Assembly: GCA_040080965.1 (NCBI GenBank) | Contig: JBEBHH010000009.1 | Coordinates: forward strand, 39,108 to 103,107 | Direction of reading: 5' to 3' | From: SHZI01 sp040080965 | Lineage (GTDB): Bacteria > Pseudomonadota > Gammaproteobacteria > Steroidobacterales > GCA-2729495 | Length of the DNA: 64,000 bases | Shown: positions 17,517-25,682 of the stretch, piece by piece | Position numbering within the stretch: position 1 is the first letter of the stretch | Layout of the letters: every line of letters begins with the position of its first letter | Translations under genes and position numbers: made by a program | Notes under the pieces: generated by a model | Database searches by the model: none | Told to the model about the DNA's origin: nothing | Seen by the model: only the letters and a program-made list of their open reading frames with translations

Positions 17517-18539
17517 TCAGGGCGGCGACGGTCCGCCCGGGGGCAGTACCGGGTAGGTGACCCGGGGCTGCTCACCCGTGAGGCTTTCCAGGAAGGCGGA
17601 GATCCGCGCGCCCTCGGCCTCGCTCACCGGCGCACCAATCTGGCTTGCCGCCATCACCGCCACCGCCTGGGACAGGTCCGAGGCCCGTCCGGAATGAAAG
17701 TACGGTGCGGTCAGCGCGACATTCCGCAGCGGCGGCACCTTGAACACGTACTGGTCGCCGACCGTCTCCGTGACCATGAACCGCCCCTTGTCCGCCCGCG
17801 GCAGCAGGTCCGCGCCGGGACGCTCCAGGATGCCGAAGGGCGCGTACTGGTTGCCGCCCAGGTTGATGCCGTCGTGGCATTCCGCGCAGCCCTTGCTGAT
17901 GAAGAGCTGCAGGCCTTCCTTCTGGGCGGCGGAGAGCGCCCGGGCGTCGCCCCGCAGGAACCTGTCGAAAGGCGCATTCGGCGTGATCAGCGTGGCCTGA
18001 AAGACCGCGATGGCCTTCCAGGCGTTGGCGAGCGTGAGGGGCGCCGCCTCCCCGGGGAAAGCCACGCCGAAGGCGGCCTGGTAGCCGGGAATCGACGCCA
18101 GCTGCCCGCTCAGCTCGCCTGGGGGCAACGCCATCTCGACCGGATTGAAGGCCGGTCCGCCCGCCTTATCGTCAAGGTCCTGGGCCCGGCCGTCCCAGAA
18201 GCGGGCCGTGTTGAACACGGCGTTGAACGCGGTCGGCACGTTGCGGCCGCCCTTCTGCCAGCTGTGGCCGATCGCTGTCTCCCGGCCGTCGGCGCCGCCC
18301 ATGCCGACGTTGTGGCAGGAGTTGCAGCTGCCGGGGCGGCCCGCGGAGACGCGCGGGTCGAAGTACAGCATCCGCCCGAGATCCACCTTGGCCGGCGTTG
18401 CGGGATTACCGGGCAGTACGGGGGGCTGCAGCGGGATCGGCTGAAACCGGGCCTGGGCCGCGGTCAGCAATTCGTCGGCCTGAAGCGTGCCCGTCAGCAG
18501 CAGGGCTGCGGTGACGCTCAGCGGGGTGAGCACGTGCAT
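17517..18539 (-). CDS. MauG/di-haem cytochrome c peroxidase family protein (copy 2)
   Basis: A 340-residue periplasmic di-haem protein. Signal peptide residues 1 to about 21 (LSVTAALLLTGTLQA). Two covalent haem sites: C72-N-S-C75-H76 and C218-A-E-C221-H222. The family reduces hydrogen peroxide with electrons from small cytochromes, or (MauG branch) oxidises protein residues; which applies here is not decidable. It is a close paralogue of the adjacent gene at 18579-19616, with nearly the same layout and many shared segments (WQKGGRN, FNAVFNTA, FWDGRA, ITPNAPFDR). Probably the second gene of a two-gene operon, 39 bp apart. Confidence 0.92.
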   Translation of the reverse strand: MHVLTPLSVTAALLLTGTLQADELLTAAQARFQPIPLQPPVLPGNPATPAKVDLGRMLYFDPRVSAGRPGSCNSCHNVGMGGADGRETAIGHSWQKGGRNVPTAFNAVFNTARFWDGRAQDLDDKAGGPAFNPVEMALPPGELSGQLASIPGYQAAFGVAFPGEAAPLTLANAWKAIAVFQATLITPNAPFDRFLRGDARALSAAQKEGLQLFISKGCAECHDGINLGGNQYAPFGILERPGADLLPRADKGRFMVTETVGDQYVFKVPPLRNVALTAPYFHSGRASDLSQAVAVMAASQIGAPVSEAEGARISAFLESLTGEQPRVTYPVLPPGGPSPP

Positions 18540-18578
18540 GCAGGAAGTCTAATGCAGAACGCGATGCTCGCTTGAAGC

Positions 18579-19616
18579 CTAGGGCTGCGGCCGCGGCGTT
18601 GCGGTAACGCTAGGCGGCAGCACCGGATAAACGACCTTTGGCTGGTCGCCCGTCAGCGCGCCCAGGAAGGACACGATTTTCCCCGCTTCGTCGTCGGTCA
18701 CCGGCAAGCCGAGCTGGCTGGCTGCCATGACACCGACGGCCTGGCGCAGGTCCCAGGACCGGCCGGAATGGAAGTATGGCGCCGTCAGCGCGATGTTCCG
18801 GAGCGTCGGCACCTTGAAGACGTACTCGTCCCCCGCCGTCTTCGTCACCGTGAAGCGGCCCTTGTCGGCCGGCGGCAGCAGCTCGGCACCCGGCTTCTCC
18901 ACGATCCCGAACGGCGCGTACCTGCCGCCGCCCACGTTGACACCGTTGTGGCAGGAGGCGCAGCCCTTGTCCATGAAGAGCTTCAGGCCTGCCGTCTGGT
19001 TGGCATCGAGGGCCGAGGCGTCGCCCTTCAGGTACCTGTCGAAGGGCGCGTTGGGGGTGATGAGCGTCGCTTCGAAGACGGCGATGGCCTTCTGGGCGTT
19101 GGCCAGCGTCACGGGGCTCGCTTCACCGGGGAACGCCGCCTTGAACGCCGGCGTGTAGCCCGGGATGCCCCGCAGCTGCTCGGTCACGTGTTCCTTCGGC
19201 GAGGCCATCTCGATCGGATTGACCATCGGGCCGCCCGCCTGCTCCTCGAGATCCTTCGCCCGCCCGTCCCAGAACTGGGCGGTGTTGAACACGGCGTTGA
19301 AGACCGTCGGCGAATTCCTGCCGCCTTTCTGCCATTTGTGCCCGATCGATTTCTCCGCCACGTCGACGCCGCCGAGGCCGACGTTGTGACAGGAGTTGCA
19401 GCTGATCGTGTGGCTGGCGGAGAGCCGCGGGTCAAAGAACAGCATCTTGCCGAGTTCCACCTTGGCCGGAGTGGCGGCGTTGCCCGGCAGCGCGGGCGCC
19501 GTCGACGGAATCGGCTTGAACTGGGACTGCGCGGCCGTCAGCAGGGCATCTGCCGGGAAGGCGGCGGGCGCAATGCCCAGAAAGGCCAGCAAGGTGACTA
19601 TGTGGAGAAATCGCAT
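18579..19616 (-). CDS. MauG/di-haem cytochrome c peroxidase family protein (copy 1)
   Basis: A 345-residue periplasmic protein with a signal peptide (MRFLHIVTLLAFLGIAPAAF) and two haem motifs, C73-N-S-C76-H77 and a second CASCH near residue 223 (MDKGCASCHNGVNVGG). I use the ATG at 19616 because it directly precedes the signal peptide. Peroxidase or MauG-like oxidase in the periplasm, same reasoning as the downstream paralogue. The pair is a clear tandem duplication that has since diverged. Upstream is a 344-bp gap likely to hold the promoter. Confidence 0.92.
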   Translation of the reverse strand: MRFLHIVTLLAFLGIAPAAFPADALLTAAQSQFKPIPSTAPALPGNAATPAKVELGKMLFFDPRLSASHTISCNSCHNVGLGGVDVAEKSIGHKWQKGGRNSPTVFNAVFNTAQFWDGRAKDLEEQAGGPMVNPIEMASPKEHVTEQLRGIPGYTPAFKAAFPGEASPVTLANAQKAIAVFEATLITPNAPFDRYLKGDASALDANQTAGLKLFMDKGCASCHNGVNVGGGRYAPFGIVEKPGAELLPPADKGRFTVTKTAGDEYVFKVPTLRNIALTAPYFHSGRSWDLRQAVGVMAASQLGLPVTDDEAGKIVSFLGALTGDQPKVVYPVLPPSVTATPRPQP

Positions 19617-19960
19617 GGCAGGCTCCAGTTCATGAGCGGCGACGGGCGCGCCAGGACAGCGTTGCCCGTCGCGCCCTGGCGAGGTAATAGGGAATTTCAC
19701 GTAGGTTGGCTGTGTCCAAGGCGATTGAATACGTCATCGCCTTCCTCGAAATGGTGATCGATCCAGCCTGCTCCGTCGGGGTCGCTCCTGGCCATGTACC
19801 TGTACTGGCCGCCGGGTCGGGAACTGTTTCACTTTGGCCGTTCGCTCTGGGATGATCTGGCGGCCTTCAATGCCGCCGGCACTGCCAGCGTGATCGCTCT
19901 CAAATTCCTTAAGTCGCGGTGGTTCCGGGCCGGCGGACTCCGTGGGAAGCCAGAGGCAAC
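19617..19960. other. 344-bp gap between a peroxidase gene and xth
   Basis: No convincing gene. Two short readings exist. One is a 56-codon frame on the + strand (19794-19964, starting MYLYWPPGREL) whose TGA overlaps the xth ATG as ATGA. The other is a minus-strand reading at about 19709-19804 (MARSDPDGAGWIDHHFEEG) with a protein-like look but no good start. Both are too short to call and they overlap each other. The gap must carry the promoters of the two divergent transcription units. Confidence 0.4.
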
Positions 19961-20722
19961 ATGAAACTCGCATCCTGGAACGTCAACTCCATCCGGCAGC
20001 GGCTGATCCACGTCACCGACTGGCTCAATGCCCACGAACCCGACGTGCTCGCCCTGCAGGAGATCAAGACCGAGGCGAGCAAGTTCCCGCTGGCCGAGAT
20101 CGAGGCCACGGGGTACCGCTGCGTGCTGGACGGCCAGAAGGCCTACAACGGGGTGGCCCTCGTCTCCCGGGAGGAAGCGGTCGACGTCACCACCGGCATC
20201 CCGGATTTCAGCGACGAGCAGCGCCGCGTGATCGCCGCCACCTACGGCGGCACCCGGGTGATCAACGTCTACGTGCCCAACGGCCAGAGTGTCGGCTCCG
20301 ACAAGTACCGCTACAAGCTGGACTGGCTGGACGCGCTGGCGGGCTATCTCGCCACCGAGCTTACGCGCCACGAGCGTCTCGCGATCATGGGTGACTTCAA
20401 CATCGCCCCGGAGGACCGGGACGTGCACGACCCGGAGCTGTGGCGGGACCAGGTCCTGTGCAGCGTTCCCGAACGGGAGCGGCTGAAGGTCCTGCTGAAC
20501 CTGGGCCTCGTGGACACCTTCCGCCTCTTCGACCAGCCGGAGAAGTCCTTCTCCTGGTGGGATTACCGGATGATGGGCTTCCGCCGCAATCACGGCCTGC
20601 GGATCGACCTGATCCTGGCGTCGAAGGCGCTGGCGGCCACGTGCTCCGGCGCGACCATCGACGTGGTGCCGCGGAAGCTGGAGAAACCGTCGGACCACGC
20701 GCCGGTGGTGGCTCTTCTATAG
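19961..20722 (+). CDS. xth: exodeoxyribonuclease III / AP endonuclease
   Basis: A 253-residue EEP-superfamily nuclease that cuts at abasic sites and degrades 3' ends in base excision repair. Motifs: ASWNVNSIRQRL, LALQEIKTE (metal-binding Glu), VYVPNGQ, MGDFNIAPEDRD (Asp/Asn), WWDYRMMGFRRNHGLRIDLI, and the terminal catalytic SDHAPVVALL. The ATG at 19961 gives the standard MKLASWNVNSI start. The stop is 9 bp from the convergent antitoxin gene. Confidence 0.96.
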   Translation: MKLASWNVNSIRQRLIHVTDWLNAHEPDVLALQEIKTEASKFPLAEIEATGYRCVLDGQKAYNGVALVSREEAVDVTTGIPDFSDEQRRVIAATYGGTRVINVYVPNGQSVGSDKYRYKLDWLDALAGYLATELTRHERLAIMGDFNIAPEDRDVHDPELWRDQVLCSVPERERLKVLLNLGLVDTFRLFDQPEKSFSWWDYRMMGFRRNHGLRIDLILASKALAATCSGATIDVVPRKLEKPSDHAPVVALL

Positions 20723-20731
20723 GGTTCCACG

Positions 20732-20977
20732 TCAGGCGCCGGCCTTGCCGCGTCGCTTCGGCCGCTTCACCTGGCTGGCAATCCTTATCAGGCTCCGCAA
20801 GGCCTCGTTCACGGCCTCACCGTTGGGAAATGCAGCCGCCACGTCTGGCGCAAGAACCACGACGTTCGAGGCGGTGGCAAGGCGTCCGGCATATTTGCCG
20901 CGCACCAGCTTGCCCAGGTCTTCCCGCGCGTACTCGGCGCGCATGTCGGCGACCCTGCCGGGCTTAGCTTTCTTCAT
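20732..20977 (-). CDS. antitoxin of a BrnT-type toxin-antitoxin pair
   Basis: An 81-residue protein: basic N-terminus (MKKAKPGRVADMRAEY), a LGKLVRGKYAGRL linker, then VVVLAPDVAAAFPNGEAVNEALRSLI, a ribbon-helix-helix-like C-terminus typical of antitoxins paired with BrnT toxins. The ATG at 20977 has AAAGGGA 5 bp upstream; a GTG at 20992 would add five residues. The start lies inside the end of the toxin gene (14-bp overlap), in toxin-first order as usual for brnTA. Confidence 0.75.
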   Translation of the reverse strand: MKKAKPGRVADMRAEYAREDLGKLVRGKYAGRLATASNVVVLAPDVAAAFPNGEAVNEALRSLIRIASQVKRPKRRGKAGA

Positions 20978-21236
20978 AAATTTCCCTTTCACGTCGGGTC
21001 ATGACCCTGGCGCTGATGATGCGGATGGTGCCAGCGTCATCCGTATGAGCAACGATCAGTGACCGGCCCGCCGATGATACGCCGAGGGTCAGGAACCGCA
21101 GTTCACCATTGGAGTGGTCTGGGTCACAGCCGGTGGCAGACAGGGGATCAGCCAGCGCGGTTGCCGCTTCCTCGAAGGTGACGCCGTGCTTGATCAGGTT
21201 CGCGGCGGCCTTGCTGGCGTGCCATGTAATGCGCAT
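20964..21236 (-). CDS. brnT: BrnT family toxin
   Basis: A 90-residue BrnT-fold protein (RelE-like ribonuclease). Family hallmarks: WHASKAAANLIKHGVTFEEA at the start, then DPLSAT, LRFLTLGVSSAGRSLIVAHT, and IRIISARVMTRREREIYEE at the end. A GTG at 21242 would extend it by two codons; I use the ATG. BrnT toxins cleave RNA under stress and are neutralised by the downstream antitoxin. Family assignment is firm; activity is inferred. Confidence 0.85.
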   Translation of the reverse strand: MRITWHASKAAANLIKHGVTFEEAATALADPLSATGCDPDHSNGELRFLTLGVSSAGRSLIVAHTDDAGTIRIISARVMTRREREIYEES

Positions 21237-21304
21237 CGCCACTCAATACGGGATGCCACGCCGGGCTTGCCAGCAGTCAAACCAGCGAGATCATCGGGAA
21301 ATGG

Positions 21305-22516
21305 CTATTGATTGCGGCGCAAGACGGCAAGGACGAGCAGCAGGGCCACGCCGGTCAGAACGCTCGCTGCAAGGAATGACGCGCCCGGAAAGTACACCGG
21401 CGCAGCCGGCGACGTGAAGTAACTGAACAGCCCCGTCATCATCACCGGCGCGATGCAGGCGGTGATGCTGCGCAGGCTGGAGACCGCGCCCTGCAGCTCG
21501 CCCTGTTGGTTGGCCGGCACCTGCTTCGACAGCAGCGCCATCGTGGCGATGCTGGCGATGGTGCCGAAGGAGAAGGGCACGATCCAGAAGTACATCATCC
21601 AGCCCGAGGTCGCGAAGGCGTAACCGAGGAAGCTGATGGTGAACAGCCCGAAGCCGGCCAGCATGGCCCGCCGCTCGCCAAGCCACTTCACCACGGGCCC
21701 CACGGCCACGCCCTGGGCCAGCGCCGCGCAGATGCCGACGAAGCTCATGGACAGGCCGATGTCCCGCGGCGTCCAGTCGAACTTGGCCATCGTCACGTAG
21801 GTCCAGGTGGACGGATTGGCGTCGTGGGCGATGTGATAGAGCAGCAGCGCTCCCAGCAGGCCCACCACCAGCGGGTACTGGCGCATGGCGTAGAACGCGC
21901 CGATCGGGTTGGCCCGCCTGAGCGCGAAGGGCCGGCGGTTGGCGGGGGCCAGGCTCTCCGGCAGCACGAAGTAGCCGTAGGCCACGTTGACCGCAGCCAG
22001 CCCCGCCGCCACGAAGAAGGGCAGCCGGGGATTGGCGTCGCCCAGCAGGCCGCCGACGGCCGGACCCACCACGAAGCCCAGGCCCCAGGCCGCGCCGAGC
22101 AGGCCGAAGCTTTTCGCGCGCTGTTCGGGGGCCGTGAGGTCGGCCACGTAGGCGGACACCACGGAGTAGGTGGCGCTGAACACGCCGGACAGTGCGCGAC
22201 CGACGAACAGCCAGCCGACGGTCGTGGCGAGGCCCATCACGATGAAGTCAGCGGAAAAGGCGGCGAGCGAGCCCAGCAGCACGGGGCGGCGACCGAAGTG
22301 ATCGCTGAGGTTGCCGAGCACCGGTGCGCTCAGGAACTGCAGGGCCGAGAACACGAACATCAGCCAGCCACCGTAGAGGGCGGCCGTGCTGAGCGAGCCG
22401 CCGAGCAGGTCCATGAGCAGGCGCGGCAGGACCGGGATGATGATCCCGAAGCCGACGGTGTCGATGAAGACGGTGACGAGGACGAAGATCAGCGCGCGGG
22501 TCGGCGCTACCGTCAT
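21305..22516 (-). CDS. TetA-type MFS transporter
   Basis: A 403-residue 12-TM MFS protein related to the TetA(B/C) drug:proton antiporters. N-terminus LIFVLVTVFIDTVGFGIIIP and motif A GNLSDHFGRRPVLL are characteristic, and SFGLLGAAWGLGFVVGPAVGG matches motif C of exporters. Environmental homologues are often annotated as tetracycline resistance without evidence of it, so I name only the family. Its ATG overlaps the end of the Rieske gene by 4 bp, so the two are translationally coupled. Confidence 0.88.
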   Translation of the reverse strand: MTVAPTRALIFVLVTVFIDTVGFGIIIPVLPRLLMDLLGGSLSTAALYGGWLMFVFSALQFLSAPVLGNLSDHFGRRPVLLGSLAAFSADFIVMGLATTVGWLFVGRALSGVFSATYSVVSAYVADLTAPEQRAKSFGLLGAAWGLGFVVGPAVGGLLGDANPRLPFFVAAGLAAVNVAYGYFVLPESLAPANRRPFALRRANPIGAFYAMRQYPLVVGLLGALLLYHIAHDANPSTWTYVTMAKFDWTPRDIGLSMSFVGICAALAQGVAVGPVVKWLGERRAMLAGFGLFTISFLGYAFATSGWMMYFWIVPFSFGTIASIATMALLSKQVPANQQGELQGAVSSLRSITACIAPVMMTGLFSYFTSPAAPVYFPGASFLAASVLTGVALLLVLAVLRRNQ

Positions 22517-22866
22517 GCGACGTCCACCTGCACCTGGTTGCCGGCGACCCGCACGGGGAAGGTCTGCAGGTCCTTCTCGCCGCGCACGGCGTTGAGCACG
22601 TTCACCAGGCCGGGCGGCCAGTTGGCCCAGTCGATGACCTTGCCGGTGCGGATGTCGAAGCGCGCCCGGTGGAACGGACACTGGATCTTGCAGCCGTCGA
22701 CGATCTTGCCCTTGGCGAGGGGCGCGAAGATGTGGGTGCAGCTGGCCTGGGTGGCGAAGAAGCCGTCGTCCAGGTGGTAGACGATCAGTTTGGTCTCGCC
22801 CGCCGTGAACAGGCGGAGCTGGCCAACCGGCAGTTTTTCAACGCGGCAAACCGTGTGAGTCGTCAT
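22513..22866 (-). CDS. Rieske [2Fe-2S] ferredoxin-type protein
   Basis: A 117-residue stand-alone Rieske protein. Cluster ligands: C43 and H45 (SCTHIFAPLA) and C63 and H66 (CPFHRARFD). It resembles the electron-carrier ferredoxins of ring-hydroxylating dioxygenases and the NirD-type small Rieske proteins, but no oxygenase gene is nearby. Overlap with an MFS exporter gene is unusual for such a carrier. No signal peptide, so cytoplasmic. Confidence 0.9.
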   Translation of the reverse strand: MTTHTVCRVEKLPVGQLRLFTAGETKLIVYHLDDGFFATQASCTHIFAPLAKGKIVDGCKIQCPFHRARFDIRTGKVIDWANWPPGLVNVLNAVRGEKDLQTFPVRVAGNQVQVDVA

Positions 22867-22971
22867 GGCGGGATCCTCGATCAGGGTTGCGTGGGCTGCG
22901 GGGACCGGCATGGTAGCGGATTCACCGCAAAACCCTCTGCTAGACTCGAATTTCCCCTGGAGGAACGCCCG

Positions 22972-23625
22972 ATGTCGCCGCTCTGCCTGCCCCGGATTCT
23001 CGGTTGCCTGTGCCTGGCGCTGGCCGTGGCCGGTTGCAGCGCCGGGTCGAAGCAGGGTGCGGCCAAGGGCGCCAAATCCGGCGCCGTCGGCGGGCTGGTG
23101 GCCGGTGCGGTGGGCAGCATCTTCTGGGGCGGCGACGCCGTGAACAACGCGCTCCGAACGGCGGCGGTGGGCGCCGCGTCCGGGGCGGCCGTGGGGGCCA
23201 TGAACGGCGCCGAGCGGGACAAGCAGCAGGCGCCGCCTCCTCCCGCGCCGGCACCCGCCCCGGGTAACAGCCCGTCCGGAACCCTCTCGGCCGCGGACCA
23301 GCAGCTGAAGGCCCAGATGGGCGACCTCAACTTCGCGGCCGGCGAGGAGCTGGCCCGCTGCCGCCACGTGAGCGCGATCAGCCGCGCCGAGAAGGCCTTC
23401 GCCGGCGAGACGGATCCGAAGCGGAAGAGCTACGCGCTGCTGATCCAGGCCATGGCCGCCGAGGAATCCGGCAACACCGCGAAGGCCAACGCCGTCTACA
23501 CCCAGTGGGGCCAGTTCGATCCCGCGCGGACGGACACCGCCAGGACGCGCAACGAGGCCCTTGAAGGGCTCCTCAAGGTGCAGAAGATCCGGCAGGACAG
23601 CGGCCTGCCACCCCTCTGCACATGA
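22972..23625 (+). CDS. lipoprotein with glycine-zipper segment
   Basis: A 217-residue predicted outer- or inner-membrane lipoprotein: signal peptide with lipobox LAVAGC (lipidated Cys near residue 20), then a glycine/alanine zipper (residues about 25-75, GAVGGLVAGAVGSIFWGG and AAVGAASGAAVGAMNG), a proline-rich linker, and an alanine-rich helical C-terminal part with a TPR-like look (SYALLIQAMAAEESGNTAKA). Strong SD TGGAGGAA before the ATG. The zipper resembles Slp/SmpA-type membrane-associated proteins. The stop overlaps the pirin start by 4 bp. Function unknown. Confidence 0.75.
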   Translation: MSPLCLPRILGCLCLALAVAGCSAGSKQGAAKGAKSGAVGGLVAGAVGSIFWGGDAVNNALRTAAVGAASGAAVGAMNGAERDKQQAPPPPAPAPAPGNSPSGTLSAADQQLKAQMGDLNFAAGEELARCRHVSAISRAEKAFAGETDPKRKSYALLIQAMAAEESGNTAKANAVYTQWGQFDPARTDTARTRNEALEGLLKVQKIRQDSGLPPLCT

Positions 23626-24491
23626 GTGTCATCGACACCCTCATCCGGCCCCGGGAACGGGACCTGGGCGGGTTCAGCGTGCACCGGGTGCTGCCGGGCG
23701 GTCCGCGCCAGATGGTGGGGCCCTTCATCTTCTTCGACGCCATGGGCCCCGCCACCTTCGCGCCGGACACCGGTGTGGACGTGCGGCCCCACCCGCACAT
23801 CGGCCTGGCCACCGTCACCTGGCTGTTCGAGGGCGAACTGCTCCACCGGGACAGCCTGGGCTTCACCCAGGTGATCCGGCCCGGCGAGGTGAACTGGATG
23901 ACGGCGGGCAGCGGCATCGTGCATTCCGAGCGCACGCCACCGGAGAACCGGCGGCGGCCGTCGCGCCTGCACGGTATCCAGTCCTGGGTCGCACTGCCGA
24001 AGCACGCGGAAGAGACGGCGCCGGAATTCCATCACCACGCGGCGGGTGACCTGCCGGCGCTCGATGCGGACGGCGTCCGCCTGCGCGTGATCGCCGGCAC
24101 CCTGCTCGGCCTCACCTCGCCCGTGCGCACGTTCTCCGCGATGGGCTACGGCGCGCTGGAACTGGCGACGGGAGCGCGCTGCCAGTTGCCGGCAGAACAC
24201 GAGGAGCGCGCGGTGTACCTGGTCGATGGCGAGCTCGCGATCGACGGCGAGAGCGTGCCGGCCGGCGCCTGCGCGATACTGCTGCCCGGGCGCACTGTGG
24301 AGCTGCTGGCAACCGCCCCGTCGCGCTGCATGGTCCTGGGTGGCGAGCCGGCGGACGGCCCGCGCCACATCTGGTGGAATTTCGTCTCCAGCTCGGCGGC
24401 GCGCCTCGAGCAGGCAAGGCGGGACTGGAAGCTCGGCCGCTTCACGCCTGTGCCGGGCGAGTCGGAGTTCATCCCGCTGCCGGAGTACTGA
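23622..24491 (+). CDS. pirin family protein
   Basis: A 289-residue bicupin of the pirin family. The N-terminal metal-binding cupin shows HPHIGLATVTWLFEGELLHR with the conserved His residues, followed by VNWMTAGSGIVHSER; the second cupin is in the C-terminal half. Bacterial pirins bind iron or other metals and some have quercetin 2,3-dioxygenase activity, others regulate metabolism by protein contacts; the role here is open. It is co-translated with the upstream lipoprotein gene. Confidence 0.92.
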   Translation: MSVIDTLIRPRERDLGGFSVHRVLPGGPRQMVGPFIFFDAMGPATFAPDTGVDVRPHPHIGLATVTWLFEGELLHRDSLGFTQVIRPGEVNWMTAGSGIVHSERTPPENRRRPSRLHGIQSWVALPKHAEETAPEFHHHAAGDLPALDADGVRLRVIAGTLLGLTSPVRTFSAMGYGALELATGARCQLPAEHEERAVYLVDGELAIDGESVPAGACAILLPGRTVELLATAPSRCMVLGGEPADGPRHIWWNFVSSSAARLEQARRDWKLGRFTPVPGESEFIPLPEY

Positions 24492-24584
24492 CCGCCCGCC
24501 CGCGGCCCTCCCGGCACGCAAATCTGCTGTAAAAGCCCGCTTTTCCCGTTTGAGGCCCCCCGGAGCGCGTGCAAGAATCGCTTC

Positions 24585-25625
24585 GTGACCAACCCCAGCC
24601 TGTTCGAATTCTCCCCGCGCACCCGCCGTAACGACTACGACGTGACGAACACCGTCCGCGTCAGCTCCGTCGATGAGGTGCGCAACGCCTGCCAGGATCT
24701 CTTCCAGCTGGGCTGGCCGGGCGCCGCCTTCGACCAGCTGTGGCTCGCCTTCCACGATTTCCGCCGGCTGTTCCGTGGCCAGACGGAGGGCTACGTGGGC
24801 TGCGACACCCTCTACCACGACCAGCAGCACTCGCTGGACGTCACCCTCGCCATGGCCCGGCTCATGGCCGGCTACGAGCAGACCGCCACGGAACCGGACC
24901 GGCTCGGCCACGAGCGGGCGGTGGCGGGGCTGATCTGCGCCCTCTTCCACGACTCCGGCTACATCCGCCGGGTTGGCGAGCGGCTCCGGAACGGCGCCGA
25001 GGTCACGCCCAATCACATCTCCCGCAGCGCCGAGTACCTCACGGGCTACCTGCCGCGCATCGGCCTCGGGGCCTGGGTGCCGGTGGCCCAGAAGGTGGTG
25101 CATTTCACCGGCTACGAAATCCGGCTCGACGACATCGAGCTCGACGATCCGCGGGACAGCACCGTGGGTCACCTGCTGGGCACCGCGGACATGCTGGCGC
25201 AGATGGCCGACCGCTGTTACCTGGAGAAGTGCCGGGACCGCCTCTACGGCGAGTTCGTGCTGGCCGGCATCGCCGTCGAGCAGAAGGGCCCGCGGGAACA
25301 GTTCGTGCGCTATGCCTCCGGCACCGACCTGCTGCGCCAGACGCCCGGGTTCTGGGAACACTCGGCCCGGACGCGGCTCGAGAAGAGCTTCAACCGGGTC
25401 TACCGGAACGTGGAGCCCCTGTTCGGCGGGCAGAATCCCTACCTGCTCGCCATCGACCACAACCTGAAGTACCTGGAGCAGCTCCTGGCCAGGGGCGACG
25501 TCAGCACCCTGCGGCGGAAGCCGCCGGTCTTCACGGTGCTGCCGAACCCGGCCGAATCCGTGGGCGCGCTCGTCAGCCGCCAGCTCGCCAGCCTGAACTC
25601 CCCCGCCGCGTCCCTGGGCCTGTAG
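24585..25625 (+). CDS. HD-domain-like protein of unknown function
   Basis: A 346-residue cytoplasmic protein with an HD-type metal-dependent phosphohydrolase look: YHDQQHSLDVTLAMARL (first metal-site His pair, near residue 82), ICALFHDSGYI (HD doublet, near residue 123), NHISRSAEYLTGYL, HFTGYE, and HLLGTADMLAQMAD near residue 200 (terminal Asp). This order is also seen in 3',5'-cyclic nucleotide phosphodiesterases, so a PDE-like activity is possible. No sensor domain. It starts with GTG at 24585; its stop TAG is part of a REP element. Confidence 0.7.
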   Translation: MTNPSLFEFSPRTRRNDYDVTNTVRVSSVDEVRNACQDLFQLGWPGAAFDQLWLAFHDFRRLFRGQTEGYVGCDTLYHDQQHSLDVTLAMARLMAGYEQTATEPDRLGHERAVAGLICALFHDSGYIRRVGERLRNGAEVTPNHISRSAEYLTGYLPRIGLGAWVPVAQKVVHFTGYEIRLDDIELDDPRDSTVGHLLGTADMLAQMADRCYLEKCRDRLYGEFVLAGIAVEQKGPREQFVRYASGTDLLRQTPGFWEHSARTRLEKSFNRVYRNVEPLFGGQNPYLLAIDHNLKYLEQLLARGDVSTLRRKPPVFTVLPNPAESVGALVSRQLASLNSPAASLGL

Positions 25626-25679
25626 GAGCGCCTTCACGCGCGACGGGGATATCCCGGTCGCGGCTGAAGCCGCTCCTAC
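25622..25679. repeat. REP pair (imperfect palindrome)
   Basis: 58 bp: GTAGGAGCGCCTTCACGCGC at one end, and the inverted variant GGTCGCGGCTGAAGCCGC then TCCTAC at the other, with a GGGGATATCCC centre. It sits between two convergent genes; its first TAG is the stop codon of the HD-domain gene. Terminator-like hairpin for both transcripts. Confidence 0.85.
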
Positions 25680-25682
25680 CGT

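Noticed and set aside
19794..19964. 56-codon gene overlapping the xth start
   Set aside because: Short, no clear ribosome binding site, no recognisable family and competing reading on the other strand; listed only as content of the gap.
21305..22516. Tetracycline resistance gene
   Set aside because: Only MFS/TetA-family resemblance is visible; no repressor gene or mobile context supports a resistance role.
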